From Dactylorhiza incarnata (taxonomy: Eukaryota; Streptophyta; Magnoliopsida; Asparagales; Orchidaceae), in NCBI GenBank assembly GCA_033032865.1, contig JAWHQI010000001.1, forward strand, positions 704,001 to 768,000: a DNA stretch of 64,000 nucleotides, in the 5' to 3' direction. The position numbers and the translations under genes were made by a program. This document shows, one piece after another, positions 9,662-19,985 of the stretch (positions are counted from its first letter, which is position 1; every line of letters begins with the position of its first letter). The notes below the pieces were generated by a model, which was not told the origin of the DNA, did no database searches, and worked only from the letters and a program-made list of their open reading frames with translations.

Positions 9662-10929
9662 ATCGCTGTATATGCAAAAATGCCAGAATATCTCGTATCG
9701 TCGAGATATCAATGTCAGAGGCAGAAGCTAGAAGACTTGAAGATCCACCAAGGCCTGAGGCATCGACAAAGTCCCGTCGTCAAGATATTATCCATATCGT
9801 CGTAATGTTGTCAGTATCGGCATGAAGTTGGAAATATCATCGAGACGGAATTCAAATGTTGCGGACGCGCTGTCAGCATTTAATGCCGCCGTCTGATGTC
9901 AAATCAGCGCATGCTCTTAAGGAATGGGGCGTCTGACACTTAAGGAACTTTTTTAGAATACCGTTGGGATCCTCGCAGTCTTATAAAAGAGATAAGAGGT
10001 TGCCCTAAAGCAAGAATCGAAAAAGGAAAGAAAAGAATCCCGTCGTTGCTTCTCAAGACAACAGTATATTTTGCAGAGAAGAAGAAGAACAAGTAGAGAA
10101 CAAGAATCAAGCATTCTCAGAAGAATCAGTCATCTCTATCGACTGATAAGAATTCGTTCCTCATCAGGATAAGAGAAGAGATTGAAGAAGAACCGTGCTT
10201 TCAAGATCTGAATCAGAAACATCTTCTTCAACCTCAAGTCGCCTATCTCCATCAGGCTAAGTTGCTGATCTTCATCAGGCAGAAGAAACATTTTTTATTA
10301 CTGTAAATATTTTATTGTTGTAAGGCTTGCGGGCCTAAGTGTCTAGCTTGAGGGCTGGAGAGCGGTGAGGCTTGAGGTCCAGGGCAGTGGACTTGCGGGT
10401 CCGATTTTTTCAAGCTTGAGGGCTTGAGACCTGTGAGGCTTGCGGGCCAGGGAAGAGGCTAGACTTGCGGGTCTGAGCTAGGTAGGGATTGAGGGCCTGA
10501 TTGTCGAGCTTGAGGGCTTGAGACCTGTGAGGCTTGCGGGCCAGGAAAGAGGCTAGACTTGCGGGTCTGAGCTAGGTAGGGCTTGAGGGCCTGATTGTCG
10601 AGCTTGCGGGCTCGGGTGCAGTAGGGACTTGCGGGCTTAGGCTGTAGGACTTGCGGGTCTGTGTTGTAAGGCTTGCGGGCCTGAAGGTTTGGCGGAGTTT
10701 GCCGAGCCTAGCACACTGCTAGGTAGGCGCAGAGGGAAAGAGGACTACTCAAGACACCCTGTCTTGAGGAACCTCTATAAGTTCCTGCGTGCTTTCTGTG
10801 TTGTGCTTTATAAATTATAGATCCATTAATCAGAAATCAAGAACATCTAAAGGGGACAAAATAAATTGAAAAACCTATTCACCCCCCCCCCCCCCCTCTA
10901 GGTGATAAGTTGACACCCAATAAACAACA
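9662..10929 (+). mobile_element. LTR-B: 3' part of another Sirevirus-type LTR, plus strand
   Basis: This LTR is interrupted by SIRE-A, so its start lies beyond the window. It has a TATA box (TATAAAAG, 9982-9989), a purine-rich leader (10010-10120), a long GC-rich tandem region, and near the end TATTCACC(C)nCTCTAGG (about 10877-10901), the mark of Sirevirus U5 ends here. It probably ends at ACAACA (10929). No primer-binding site follows; minus-strand gag sequence does, so this is a solo LTR or a truncated end. The short inverted arms ATATCTCG..CGAGATAT near 9690 are its own palindrome. Confidence 0.7.
10325..10700 (+). repeat. Degenerate tandem repeat AGGCTTGCGGGCC / GACTTGCGGGTCT in LTR-B
   Basis: About a dozen and a half short units around a CTTGCGGG or CTTGAGGG core alternate. 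A longer period of about 110 bp is visible (two near-identical blocks from 10410 and 10515). It lies in the transcribed R/U5 part. Function unknown. Confidence 0.75.
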
Positions 10930-11339
10930 GGTTGCGTCAAATAGAATTCGACACACCCTCATATTTTCTTCGAGTTGATGTCGAAGCATGTGCAGAATTC
11001 CGTCGAGTTTCATTCGACGCATCTTTAAAACTGCGTCGAGTTCTAGTCGACGCATAATTCCTTTTATTAAGAATTTTCTGATTTTTTTATTGGCTTTTCT
11101 ATGGGGTACAGTGTCTACCTAGAATTCCTGTTTGATTAGTGGTATTTACCCCATTGAATACAGTGATTTTATTAGGGTTATTATTTTGTTCATCACATGA
11201 TCCTAAGTTGTTATTAGGTTGATTTATGCTTAATCTAATGAACACTATAGGCTTTTCCCAGGCATGTTTGCTAGGGATTAGTGTGATGGTGGATGGATCT
11301 GCTCCTAGACCAAGATGTTTGAATCTCATGGAGAAATTT
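10930..11339 (-). pseudogene. gag: SIRE-C gag fragment, C-terminal part
   Basis: Minus-strand translation contains LGLGADPS followed by ITLIPS, matching the SIRE-K gag (LGLGADPS, then ISLIPS). After a degenerate stretch it gives repeated AST-RR peptides (11060-10930) encoded by GTCGACGCA-type palindromes. It is cut by Copia-D at 11339/11340 and by the LTR-B end at about 10929. Bases 11335-11339 (AATTT) are the target-site copy of Copia-D. The fragment has stops and cannot be functional. Its palindromes place it in or near the SIRE-K family. Confidence 0.75.
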
Positions 11340-12353
11340 TGTTGGAGTTGCCATTGTGATCTAGAAGTGGTCAAACATGTAATCTCATTGCCAACGCGAT
11401 ATGAGCCTGCAGGGTCGCACATAAGAGCATGTGGAGAAGTTGGTAGATTGACTGTGTTGGTAAATGTTACCAATCACCATATATAGAATGGGGAAATCCA
11501 GCAGGTTGTTGCTGTCTGAATTCGTCGGGTTTACACGGATAGAATTCGTCGGATTCGTCGGGATTCGTCGGATTGTCCCGTGAACACTCGACGAATTATT
11601 ACAGAAACCCTTCATTCGACAAAATGTTGTCGTCTGTCTGGATTCGTCGGGATTCGTCGGGATTCGTCGGGTTGTCCCGTGAAGACTCGACGAATTGTTA
11701 CAGAGATCGTTTTCTCGGCAAATGTTGCCGTCTGATCTGATTCGTCGGGATTCGTCGGGACTCGTCGGGTTGTCCCGTGAAATCTCGACGAATGATCTTC
11801 CGTGGAATTCCGACGAATTGTAACAGAAGCCCTTATTCTGATGTGTGGTCTGCGGATAGCGATTCTTCTAGAAGCTGTTTATCCTTTGGGTATAAATAGG
11901 ACTTCATTTTTAGGGTTCATAGAACTTACGAGAAGAAAGGCCGACGGAAGGAGTCCCGTTCTCGCCTCACGAACCCTAGCCGACGGAAGTGTTCCGTCGC
12001 TCGATCGCGTCCGCCGACCTCCTCTCCGGCGATCGTCGCCGTGTGTGTTCTTCCTGGAGCGAACCTAGCAGTTCGTGGAAGTCCAAGGTGCAGTCGTTCT
12101 TCTCCCGGCTCGTGTGGATCACTGTAGAGACGTAGACATTATTCTACGTGGGAACTCTTGCATAGCCGACGACAGGAATCAACTCGTGGAGCATCTAGGT
12201 TGGATTTGATCCAATCCCGCAAAGGTAATTTCATACCTAGCATTTTGTTAACTTCTTGATTCAACATTCATGGCCGATCCAAACCTTTTTGGGTTGTTTC
12301 TGTTTATTTCCGCTGCGCCTACATTTGATGTATGGTTCTAGAAAAACCCAACA
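11340..12353 (+). repeat. 5' LTR of Copia-D
   Basis: TGTTGGAG...CCCAACA, 1014 bp. TATAAATAGG at 11891-11900. Repeats of ATTCGTCGGG with inverted CTCGACGAAT lie upstream of TATA, and GCCGACGGAA / TTCCGTCG lies downstream in the leader. Confidence 0.95.
11516..11900 (+). promoter_or_regulatory. Copia-D LTR promoter with ATTCGTCGGG arrays and TATA box
   Basis: Three related units (from about 11516, 11640 and 11738) each read GATTCGTCGGG two or three times, then GTTGTCCCGTGAA, then CTCGACGAAT: direct repeats closed by an inverted copy, so ATTCGTCG and CGACGAAT can pair. The TATA box follows at 11891. The arrangement resembles the palindrome arrays of the unrelated Sirevirus LTRs. Confidence 0.7.
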
Positions 12354-13402
12354 GTGGTATCAGAGCCAGGTTCTGGTCATGAATTTTGTTTCAGAAGTTT
12401 GGTTATTCCAGTACGTGCAAATCTAGGTATTTGGAAGCGTTCTAAATGTCAAGATTTCTTCTTGGAATATCACATTTGATGTGATTTTGTGTGGTTTGCC
12501 CCTTGGAACCCCGCCAGGAACGTCTGGGATTTCGTGGTAATTTCTAATTGTTAGAAATTGTTGTCTCCTTAGCAGTAACCGTCCCTCAAGTGGTTAATGA
12601 ACCCTTGTATTGTTTTGGATTTTGAATCCAACAATGAGAGACGAGCTTGTCTACTGCTTTAAGTCGAGTTGTCTTTGCCTTTGTCCAATGCATGTAAATC
12701 TGAAGATTTGGAAGAGTTCTAAATGTCCAGATTTAGCCCTTTCGTCTATCAAAGGTTGATAGTCTTATGTAGTGCACATAAGGGATGCATGAGGAGTTTA
12801 GAAAGCTTGTTTTTCTGTGGATGTGCACATTGATCAAATGTTGATCATGGTTAAGTGTTAACCTATTATTAAAATTAAAATCCCTTCATCAAATATTAAG
12901 TGTTCGGATGCCTTCCGATGGATGACACTCTTCCTGCCTCGATCGATGAAATGTGGGCTTGCCAAAGCAAGGTGCATTAATCTATCTTGGTAAGGGTGCG
13001 AGCGGATAATTGTGATATCCCACTGTCGACATCGGGTCTAACTTAACTAGGTGACCTCAAAGGTTGAGTGCCTAGAGGCATAGGGTTGGCATGCTCCATA
13101 TGATGGATGCGAATAAGGAGTTATTCACCAGCCATACAAGAATTGCATGAGGATGCAATTGGCAAGCGTTGCCTACCTAAATAACCGCATTATGAGAGGA
13201 ACGCCAAAGCGGACTCGTGGTGTTGGTGAAATACGGATCTTGTCCACTAAGAGAGTAGCTCGCATGGACTCTCCGAATTGATAGTGAGGGCCATCAATTT
13301 GAATAAAATAGTGGGAGTATTTAATTGAAGTCCAAATTAAAATAAATTGTATTTTGGAATTTTGGTTCTAATTAGATTCTGCATGAATTCTTGTAGAACT
13401 CC
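12354..13402 (+). other. Copia-D primer-binding site and untranslated leader
   Basis: TGGTATCAGAGCCAGG (12355-12370) is complementary to initiator tRNA-Met. About 1 kb of leader with no long ORF follows. Several short ATGs precede the gag-pol ATG at 13403. Confidence 0.85.
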
Positions 13403-16400
13403 ATGGCAAGTGGTTCACATTCCACCTTGTCCCTAAGAGCTATCCTTGAGAAGGACAAGCTTAGTGGGACGAACTATATGGACTGGTATAGGAACCTGAG
13501 AATTGTTCTCAGGCAAGAGCGAAAGCTCTACGTCTTGGAAGAAGAAGCCCCCGAGGTGCCGACCGGGAACTCGTCCCGTGTTGATAAGGATGCTTATAAG
13601 AAGTATACCGATGACGCCTTAGACGTCGAGTGCCTTATGCTTGCCACCATGAACTCTGAGCTTCAGAAGCAACACGAGAACATGGGGTGCAAGGAGATTG
13701 ACGAGCACCTAAAGAAAATGTTTCAAGGGCAAGCTCGTCAAGAGAGGTTCGATGTCACGAAGGCCTTATTTCAGTGCAAAATGGGAGCTCGAGACTCGGT
13801 TGGTACTCACGTACTCAAGATGATTGGGTATATAGAGAACCTGGAGAGACTGGGTTTTCCTCTGGGTCAAGAGTTGGCCACAGATCTTATCCTGCAATCG
13901 TTGCGGGATAGTTATGAGCAGTTTGTCTTGAACTACAACATGAATGAAATAGACAAGACACTGCCCGAGCTCCTAGGCATGTTGCGAACTGCCGAGATAA
14001 ACATGAAGAAGGCCAAGCCTGCTAGTCCCATATTGATGGTACATAAAGGCAAGGGTAAGGCCAAGGGCTTCAAGAAGACGAAGGTGGGACCTAAGTCACA
14101 TCTTGAGCCCAAATCTTCTGCGCTGAAAAAGAAGAGCACCGTGAAGGAAGGGAAATGCCACCACTGTGGCAAGGCTGGTCATTGGAGGAGGAATTGTCCT
14201 TCGTACATTGAGGGTCTGCAGAAAATGAAGGGAGGTATGACTTCCGCTTCGGATATTTACGTTATAGAGATAAACCTTTCTGCTCCTTCATCTTGGGTAT
14301 TGGATACCGGATGTGGTTCTCACATTTGTACAAATGTGCAGGAACTAGGAAGGAGGAGATTGCTGAGTAAAGGAGAGGTGGACCTACGTGTCGGCAATGG
14401 AGCAAGAGTTGCTGCTGTAGTCGTAGGGGTTTACCGTCTTTCTTTGCCCAGTGGGCTTGTAATAGAACTTGATAATTGTTATTATGTTCCGGCCATAACT
14501 AGAAACATTATATCCATTTCATGCTTAGACATGATTGGATTTTCTTTTATAATTAAGAACAATTGTTGTTCTATATTTAAGAATGATGTTTGTTATGCTG
14601 TAGCTCAATTGTTTAATGGTCTTTATGTTTTGAACCTGGACCATCCGATCTATAATGTAGATAATAATAAAAGACTAAGAACAAATGACTCAAATCCTAC
14701 ATATCTCTGGCATTGTCGTTTGGGCCATATAAATGAGAAGCGCATATCCAAGCTCCATAAAGATGGACTATTGGACTCATTTGATTATGAATCATTTGAG
14801 CGATGTGAGTCTTGTTTATTAGGCAAGATGACTAAAGCCCCTTTCACTGGTTATACTGAGAGGGCTGAGGATCTCTTGGGTGTTGTACATAGTGATGTAT
14901 GCGGACCCATGAGTTCTATAGCTAGAGGTGGGTATTTCTACTTCGTTACATTTACTGATGATTTCAGTAGATACGGATACGTGTATCTTATGAAGTGCAA
15001 ATCCGAAACCTTTGAAAAGTTCAAAGAGTTTAAGAATGAAGTGGAGAACCAATTGGGTAAAAAGGTTAAAGCACTCCGATCTGATCGAGGTGGCGAATAC
15101 CTGAGTCATGAGTTCCGTGATCATCTGAAAGAGTGTGGTATTGTATCACAGCTCACTCCACCTAGGACACCGCAGCATAATGGTGTGTCTGAGAGGAGAA
15201 ATCGTACTCTGTTAGACATGGTACGGTCGATGATGAGTCATGCAGACTTGCCTGTTTCCTTTTGGGGTTTTGCTTTAGAGACTGCTACAATGACACTGAA
15301 TCGCGCTCCGACGAAAACGGTTCTAAAGACACCATATGAGATATGGACTGGGAAGCGTCCTAGTATGTCGTTCATTAAAATTTGGGGCTGTGAGGCATAC
15401 GTACGACGTCAAATGCCTGACAAGCTGGAACCCAAATCAGATAAGTGTTATCTGGTGGGATATCCTAAGGAAACGAAGGGATATTACTTTTACCTACCGT
15501 CTGAGGGCAAAGTGTTTGTCGCAAGGACGGGTGTCTTCTTGGAGAAAGAGTTCTTATCAAGAAAGACGCAAAAGGTAGAACTTGAAGAAGTTCAAGAACC
15601 ACAAATAGTGAATGAACCAGAGTTGGATTCTGAGCCAGGACTACAAGATGTTGTAGCTAGAGAACCTGCTCACGAAACACAAGTCCTACGTAGATCTGGT
15701 ATACCAAGATTTGAGCCTGAGAGATATGGATTTCTCGTGTCTCAAATAGGTAATGTGTTGCTTATGGATCATGATGATGAACCAGCAACCTACCAAGAGG
15801 CTATGAATGGACCGGACTCCGACAAATGGCTTGAGGCTATGAAATCCGAAATGGACTCCATGTATACAAACCAAGTTTGGAACTTGGTGGAACCACCTGA
15901 AGGGGTACGACCCATAGGGTGCAAGTGGGTCTTCAAGAAGAAGACCGACATGGATGGGAATGTACAGACATTCAAAGGGCGACTGGTGGCTAAGGGTTTC
16001 AAGCAAATTCATGGTGTTGACTATGATGAGACCTTTTCCCCTGTTGCCATGGTAAAGTCCATTAGGATATTGCTTGCTATTGCTGCGTATTATGACTACG
16101 AGATCTGGCAGATGGATGTCAAAACGGCTTTCCTAAATGGAAACCTCCTTGAGGAAGTGTACATGACACAACCCGAGGGTTTTGTATCCCCAAATGAAGC
16201 CACTAAAATATGCAAGCTGAATAAGTCCATCTATGGATTGAAACAAGCCTCTAGAAGTTGGAATCTTCGTTTTGATGAGAAGATCAAAGAGTTTGGTTTT
16301 GTCAAGAATGAAGATGAACCGTGTGTTTACAAGCGAATCAGTGGGAGCATTGTTGTCTTCCTGATATTGTATGTAGATGACATACTGCTGATCGGGAATG

Positions 16401-17359
16401 ACATACCTACCCTGAAAGTTGTTAAGAACAACCTAGGGAACTGCTTTTCTATGAAGGACTTGGGTGAAGCGACTTACATACTCGGTATTAAGATCTATAG
16501 AGATAGATCGAAGAAGTTGCTGGGTTTGACCCAGAGTACGTACATTGACAAGGTGTTGAAGCGGTTCAACATGCTTGAGTCCAAGAAAGGATTTTTGCCC
16601 ATGTATCATGGTGTGAATCTCTCTAAGGACCAGTGTCCAAAATCTTGTGAAGATAAGGACCGCATGAAGTTGATTCCATATGCTTCGGCAATTGGGTCAA
16701 TCATGTATGCAATGTTATGTACTCGACCCGATGTCTCTTTTGCTTTGAGCATGACTAGCAGGTATCAGTCTGATCCCGGTGAATGTCACTGGATAGCCGT
16801 AAAGAATATCCTGAAGTACTTGAGAAGGACTAAGGATGTATTCTTGGTGTATGGTGGAAAGGAAGAGCTCGTTGTAAGTGGTTACACGGATGCCAGCTTC
16901 CAAACTGATAGGGATGATTCAAAGTCTCAGTCAGGGTTTGTGTTTTGCCTGAATGGAGGAGCTGTGAGCTGGAAGAGTTCCAAGCAAGAGACAGTTGCTG
17001 ATTCTACAACTGAGGCCGAGTATATCGCTGCAGCTAATGCAGCGAAGGAGGCTGTATGGATTAGGAAATTCATCGGCGAGCTAGATGTAGTTCCTAGCAT
17101 TGTTGGTCCCGTAGTTCTCTACTGTGATAACAATGGTGCAATTGCACAATCTAAGGAACCTAAATCCCATCAGCGCTCTAAGCACATACTTCGGCGGTTC
17201 CATCTTATTCGTGAGATTGTCGAACGAGGAGATGTGAACATTTGCAGAGTGCCGACTGAGGAGAATATTGCAGATCCACTGACAAAGCCTCTCGCGCAGA
17301 GAAAGCATGATGGTCATACTAGATCAATGGGTATACGATACCTGAATGATCAACTCTAG
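13403..17359 (+). CDS. gag-pol: Copia-D gag-pol polyprotein, intact
   Basis: A single uninterrupted 1318-codon frame. Domains in order: copia capsid region (residues about 10-220, with LSGTNYMDWYRNLRI and LGFPLGQELATDLILQSL); CCHC knuckle CHHCGKAGHWRRNC (about 252-265); protease WVLDTG (about 297-302); GAG-pre-integrase zinc site with WHCRLGH (about 436); integrase core with Asp in HSDVCGP, Asp in RSDRGGEY and Glu in GVSERRNR (about 497, 560, 597); RT with YVDDILLIGND (about 990); RNase H with STTEAEYIAA (about 1200) and the C-terminal ADPLTKPL block. Every catalytic motif I looked for is present, and there are no stops or shifts. Gag and pol are one frame, so the Gag:Pol ratio would be set post-translationally or by transcript processing, as in other plant copia elements. 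Confidence 0.97.
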   Translation: MASGSHSTLSLRAILEKDKLSGTNYMDWYRNLRIVLRQERKLYVLEEEAPEVPTGNSSRVDKDAYKKYTDDALDVECLMLATMNSELQKQHENMGCKEIDEHLKKMFQGQARQERFDVTKALFQCKMGARDSVGTHVLKMIGYIENLERLGFPLGQELATDLILQSLRDSYEQFVLNYNMNEIDKTLPELLGMLRTAEINMKKAKPASPILMVHKGKGKAKGFKKTKVGPKSHLEPKSSALKKKSTVKEGKCHHCGKAGHWRRNCPSYIEGLQKMKGGMTSASDIYVIEINLSAPSSWVLDTGCGSHICTNVQELGRRRLLSKGEVDLRVGNGARVAAVVVGVYRLSLPSGLVIELDNCYYVPAITRNIISISCLDMIGFSFIIKNNCCSIFKNDVCYAVAQLFNGLYVLNLDHPIYNVDNNKRLRTNDSNPTYLWHCRLGHINEKRISKLHKDGLLDSFDYESFERCESCLLGKMTKAPFTGYTERAEDLLGVVHSDVCGPMSSIARGGYFYFVTFTDDFSRYGYVYLMKCKSETFEKFKEFKNEVENQLGKKVKALRSDRGGEYLSHEFRDHLKECGIVSQLTPPRTPQHNGVSERRNRTLLDMVRSMMSHADLPVSFWGFALETATMTLNRAPTKTVLKTPYEIWTGKRPSMSFIKIWGCEAYVRRQMPDKLEPKSDKCYLVGYPKETKGYYFYLPSEGKVFVARTGVFLEKEFLSRKTQKVELEEVQEPQIVNEPELDSEPGLQDVVAREPAHETQVLRRSGIPRFEPERYGFLVSQIGNVLLMDHDDEPATYQEAMNGPDSDKWLEAMKSEMDSMYTNQVWNLVEPPEGVRPIGCKWVFKKKTDMDGNVQTFKGRLVAKGFKQIHGVDYDETFSPVAMVKSIRILLAIAAYYDYEIWQMDVKTAFLNGNLLEEVYMTQPEGFVSPNEATKICKLNKSIYGLKQASRSWNLRFDEKIKEFGFVKNEDEPCVYKRISGSIVVFLILYVDDILLIGNDIPTLKVVKNNLGNCFSMKDLGEATYILGIKIYRDRSKKLLGLTQSTYIDKVLKRFNMLESKKGFLPMYHGVNLSKDQCPKSCEDKDRMKLIPYASAIGSIMYAMLCTRPDVSFALSMTSRYQSDPGECHWIAVKNILKYLRRTKDVFLVYGGKEELVVSGYTDASFQTDRDDSKSQSGFVFCLNGGAVSWKSSKQETVADSTTEAEYIAAANAAKEAVWIRKFIGELDVVPSIVGPVVLYCDNNGAIAQSKEPKSHQRSKHILRRFHLIREIVERGDVNICRVPTEENIADPLTKPLAQRKHDGHTRSMGIRYLNDQL

Positions 17360-18335
17360 TGGGAGTCTTGTGGGTTGCATGTAAAATAAATATTCTGTTG
17401 GCTGTTTAAAATTTATTCATATGATGAATTGTGTACCAATTATTTCTTTTTACGATTAATGGCAAGTTCTTTTATTACGATATACTGTTTCTATATGATA
17501 GAATAAAATTCGTGATAAATACCCTTAGAATGTTCGCTTCCATAGGACATCAAGTACGAGACTTGAATGTGAGAGCCTATGATTTCGAAGCTTCATTCTT
17601 AAAAGGTCCCTGGTCGAGGTATCATCGTAGAAGCTAAGGGTGATGATGATACATTAAGACTAGCATGTGTGTTGACTGATGACCGGTTCTCACAGGTCAT
17701 GATATTGTGATATCAAGTCATCACGTGGGTACTTGTTAGTGAACAAGTTGTACTAAACAGACCCAACCTGAGACTACTTTGTGGATTGTTACTTAAAAGT
17801 GTCACAAGTAGGTCTCATTTGACAATGGTGTTGTGGTCCTTTGACCTGAAGTCACAACATTCACCGAGTGAGGAAGAGCGTGCTTTGATGTCATCTAAAG
17901 TCTTCCTTGAAGAAGGTTGATGATAAGGGTGGTCGTTGGGTACGTTACGAATCATTTGGGTGTTTGGGTGTGAGCAGATATGGGATTTGTCCTCCTATAT
18001 AACAGGAGTTGCATCCATGGGCCCTTGATGGAATTGGACTGAGAAACGCATGGCCATGCTTGGTAGAGTCAATATGTGATATTGAGCTCACCATTCTCTG
18101 GAAGTCCGTTCTAGATCAAGAAACTTGGATTGAGCTATTATGAGGGTGACACGGTCCATGCCTCTAGTTCTTTCCGGATGTAAGGGACAAAGGGACAAAG
18201 ACAACGCTGGAACATTGGTCATAAAGGCTTATGAGTTATGAACTCTTATTGCTTGGGGAGCAATGATGCATTGCTAGATGCCGCTCATTGTTTGTGAGGT
18301 TTTTGGTTTGATACTTTCAAGATCAAGTGAGAGAC
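17360..18335 (+). other. Copia-D spacer between pol and 3' LTR
   Basis: About 980 bp with no convincing ORF. A weak polypurine tract (AAGTGAGAGAC) ends at 18335 directly before the LTR; another purine run (AGTGGGAG) follows the pol stop at 17358. Confidence 0.7.
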
Positions 18336-19349
18336 TGTTGGAGTTGCCATTGTGATCTAGAAGTGGTCAAACATGTAATCTCACTGCCAACGCGATATGA
18401 GCCTGCAGGGTCGCACATAAGAGCATGTGGAGAAGTTGGTAGATTGACTGTGTTGGTAAATGTTACCAATCACCATATATAGAATGGGGAAATCCAGCAG
18501 GTTGTTGCTGTCTGAATTCGTCGGGTTTACACGGATAGAATTCGTCGGATTCGTCGGGATTCGTCGGATTGTCCCGTGAACACTCGACGAAATATTACAG
18601 AAACCCTTCATTCGACAAAATGTTGTCGTCTGTCTGGATTCGTCGGGATTCGTCGGGATTCGTCGGGTTGTCCCGTGAAGACTCGACGAATTGTTACAGA
18701 GATCGTTTTCTCGGCAAATGTTGCCGTCTGATCTGATTCGTCGGGATTCGTCGGGACTCGTCGGGTTGTCCCGTGAAATCTCGACGAATGATCTTCCGTG
18801 GAATTCCGACGAATTGTAACAGAAGCCCTTATTCTGATGTGTGGTCTGCGGATAGCGATTCTTCTAGAAGCTGTTTATCCTTTGGGTATAAATAGGACTT
18901 CGTTTTTAGGGTTCATAGAACTTACGAGAAGAAAGGCCGACGGAAGGAGTCCCATTCTCGCCTCACGAACCCTAGCCGACGGAAGTGTTCCGTCGCTCGA
19001 TCGCGTCCGCCGACCTCCTCTCCGGCGATCGTCGCCGTGTGTGTTCTTCCTGGAGCGAACCTAGCAGTTCGTGGAAGTCCAAGGTGCAGTCGTTCTTCTC
19101 CCGGCTCGTGTGGATCACTGTAGAGACGTAGACATTATTCTACGTGGGAACTCTTGCATAGCCGACGACAGGAATCAACTTGTGGAGCATCTAGGTTGGA
19201 TTTGATCCAATCCCGCAAAGGTAATTTCATACCTAGCATTTTGTTAACTTCTTGATTCAACATTCATGGCCGATCCAAACCTTTTTGGGTTGTTTCTGTT
19301 TATTTCCGCTGCGCCTACATTTGATGTATGGTTCTAGAAAAACCCAACA
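18336..19349 (+). repeat. 3' LTR of Copia-D
   Basis: 1014 bp, same length as the 5' LTR and about five substitutions by eye (for example CATTGCC to CACTGCC near the start, AATTATTAC to AAATATTAC). TATA at 18887. Followed by target copy AATTT. Confidence 0.95.
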
Positions 19350-19354
19350 AATTT

Positions 19355-19985
19355 TGTGTAATGTCCTTAAGCTTTTGACTCCTCCCATTGAGTGAGTCCT
19401 CAAAGGCTTTTGCCTTTGTAAGCTCTTCTTTTATATTAGAATTTTTACTAGCTAATGTATCTATTTCTTTTTCTTTCCTATGCATCTGGTTTCTTAAGTC
19501 ACAGTTGACTGAATATAGATTGTCTTTCCTAAGGTCTTCTAGTTCTTCTCTAAGTATGTTAAGTTCTTTTTATTTGTAAATATAATCTTGACAAAATTCT
19601 TTACAACATTCTTTAAAGTCTTCTGAAGAAAAATCAAAGCCATCAAATATAGTTACCTGATTTTCTTCAGTGGAATCTTCTAAAGCCATTAAACTGGCTT
19701 CTGCATCTGAACTCTCTTCATCATTGTCAGATGTGGAGGAATTTGACTCAGATTCTAAGTCACTCCAGGTTTCAGCAATGAAACATTTACCATTCCTCCT
19801 ATCCTTCCTCCTGAAGGATTTCTTTTTGTGCTCCTTCTTCTTGATGCTTTTGTCCTTTTGCTCTTTAGGACATTCTGGTGCAATGTGCCCAGGCTTTCTA
19901 CAAGAAAAACAAATTATTTCATATTTAGAAGTTTTATCAAACCTTGGTTTGTTTGAACTCCTCTCCTTTCTTCTAGACTAATTAG
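19355..19985 (-). pseudogene. gag: SIRE-C gag fragment, zinc-knuckle part
   Basis: Continues the gag interrupted by Copia-D. The minus strand reads a CCHC knuckle (CFSCRKPGHIAPEC, about 19917-19876) nearly identical to those of SIRE-G and SIRE-K. It continues into an acidic Ser/Asp/Glu-rich region with stretches such as AETWSD, and a coiled-coil stretch towards 19360. One in-frame TAA is at about 19577. The N-terminal capsid half is missing: at about 19985 the sequence changes abruptly to the RNase H of Tat-E. Confidence 0.85.

Larger units (their letters stand above)
11340..19349 (+). mobile_element. Copia-D: young, apparently complete Ty1/copia element
   Basis: 8010 bp. Two LTRs of 1014 bp each (11340-12353 and 18336-19349) flank one 1318-codon gag-pol ORF. 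A 5-bp target duplication AATTT is present at 11335-11339 and 19350-19354. I count about five base differences between the LTRs, hence very recent insertion. It sits inside the SIRE-C gag fragment, in the opposite orientation. Clade placement within copia is not certain from reading alone; it is not Sirevirus-like, since its gag is different, short and single-knuckled. It is the only element in the window that looks autonomous. Confidence 0.95.

Noticed and set aside
11385..11615. 76-codon minus-strand ORF duplicated at 18381-18611 as a gene
   Set aside because: It lies inside both LTRs of Copia-D and is a shadow of the repeat region.
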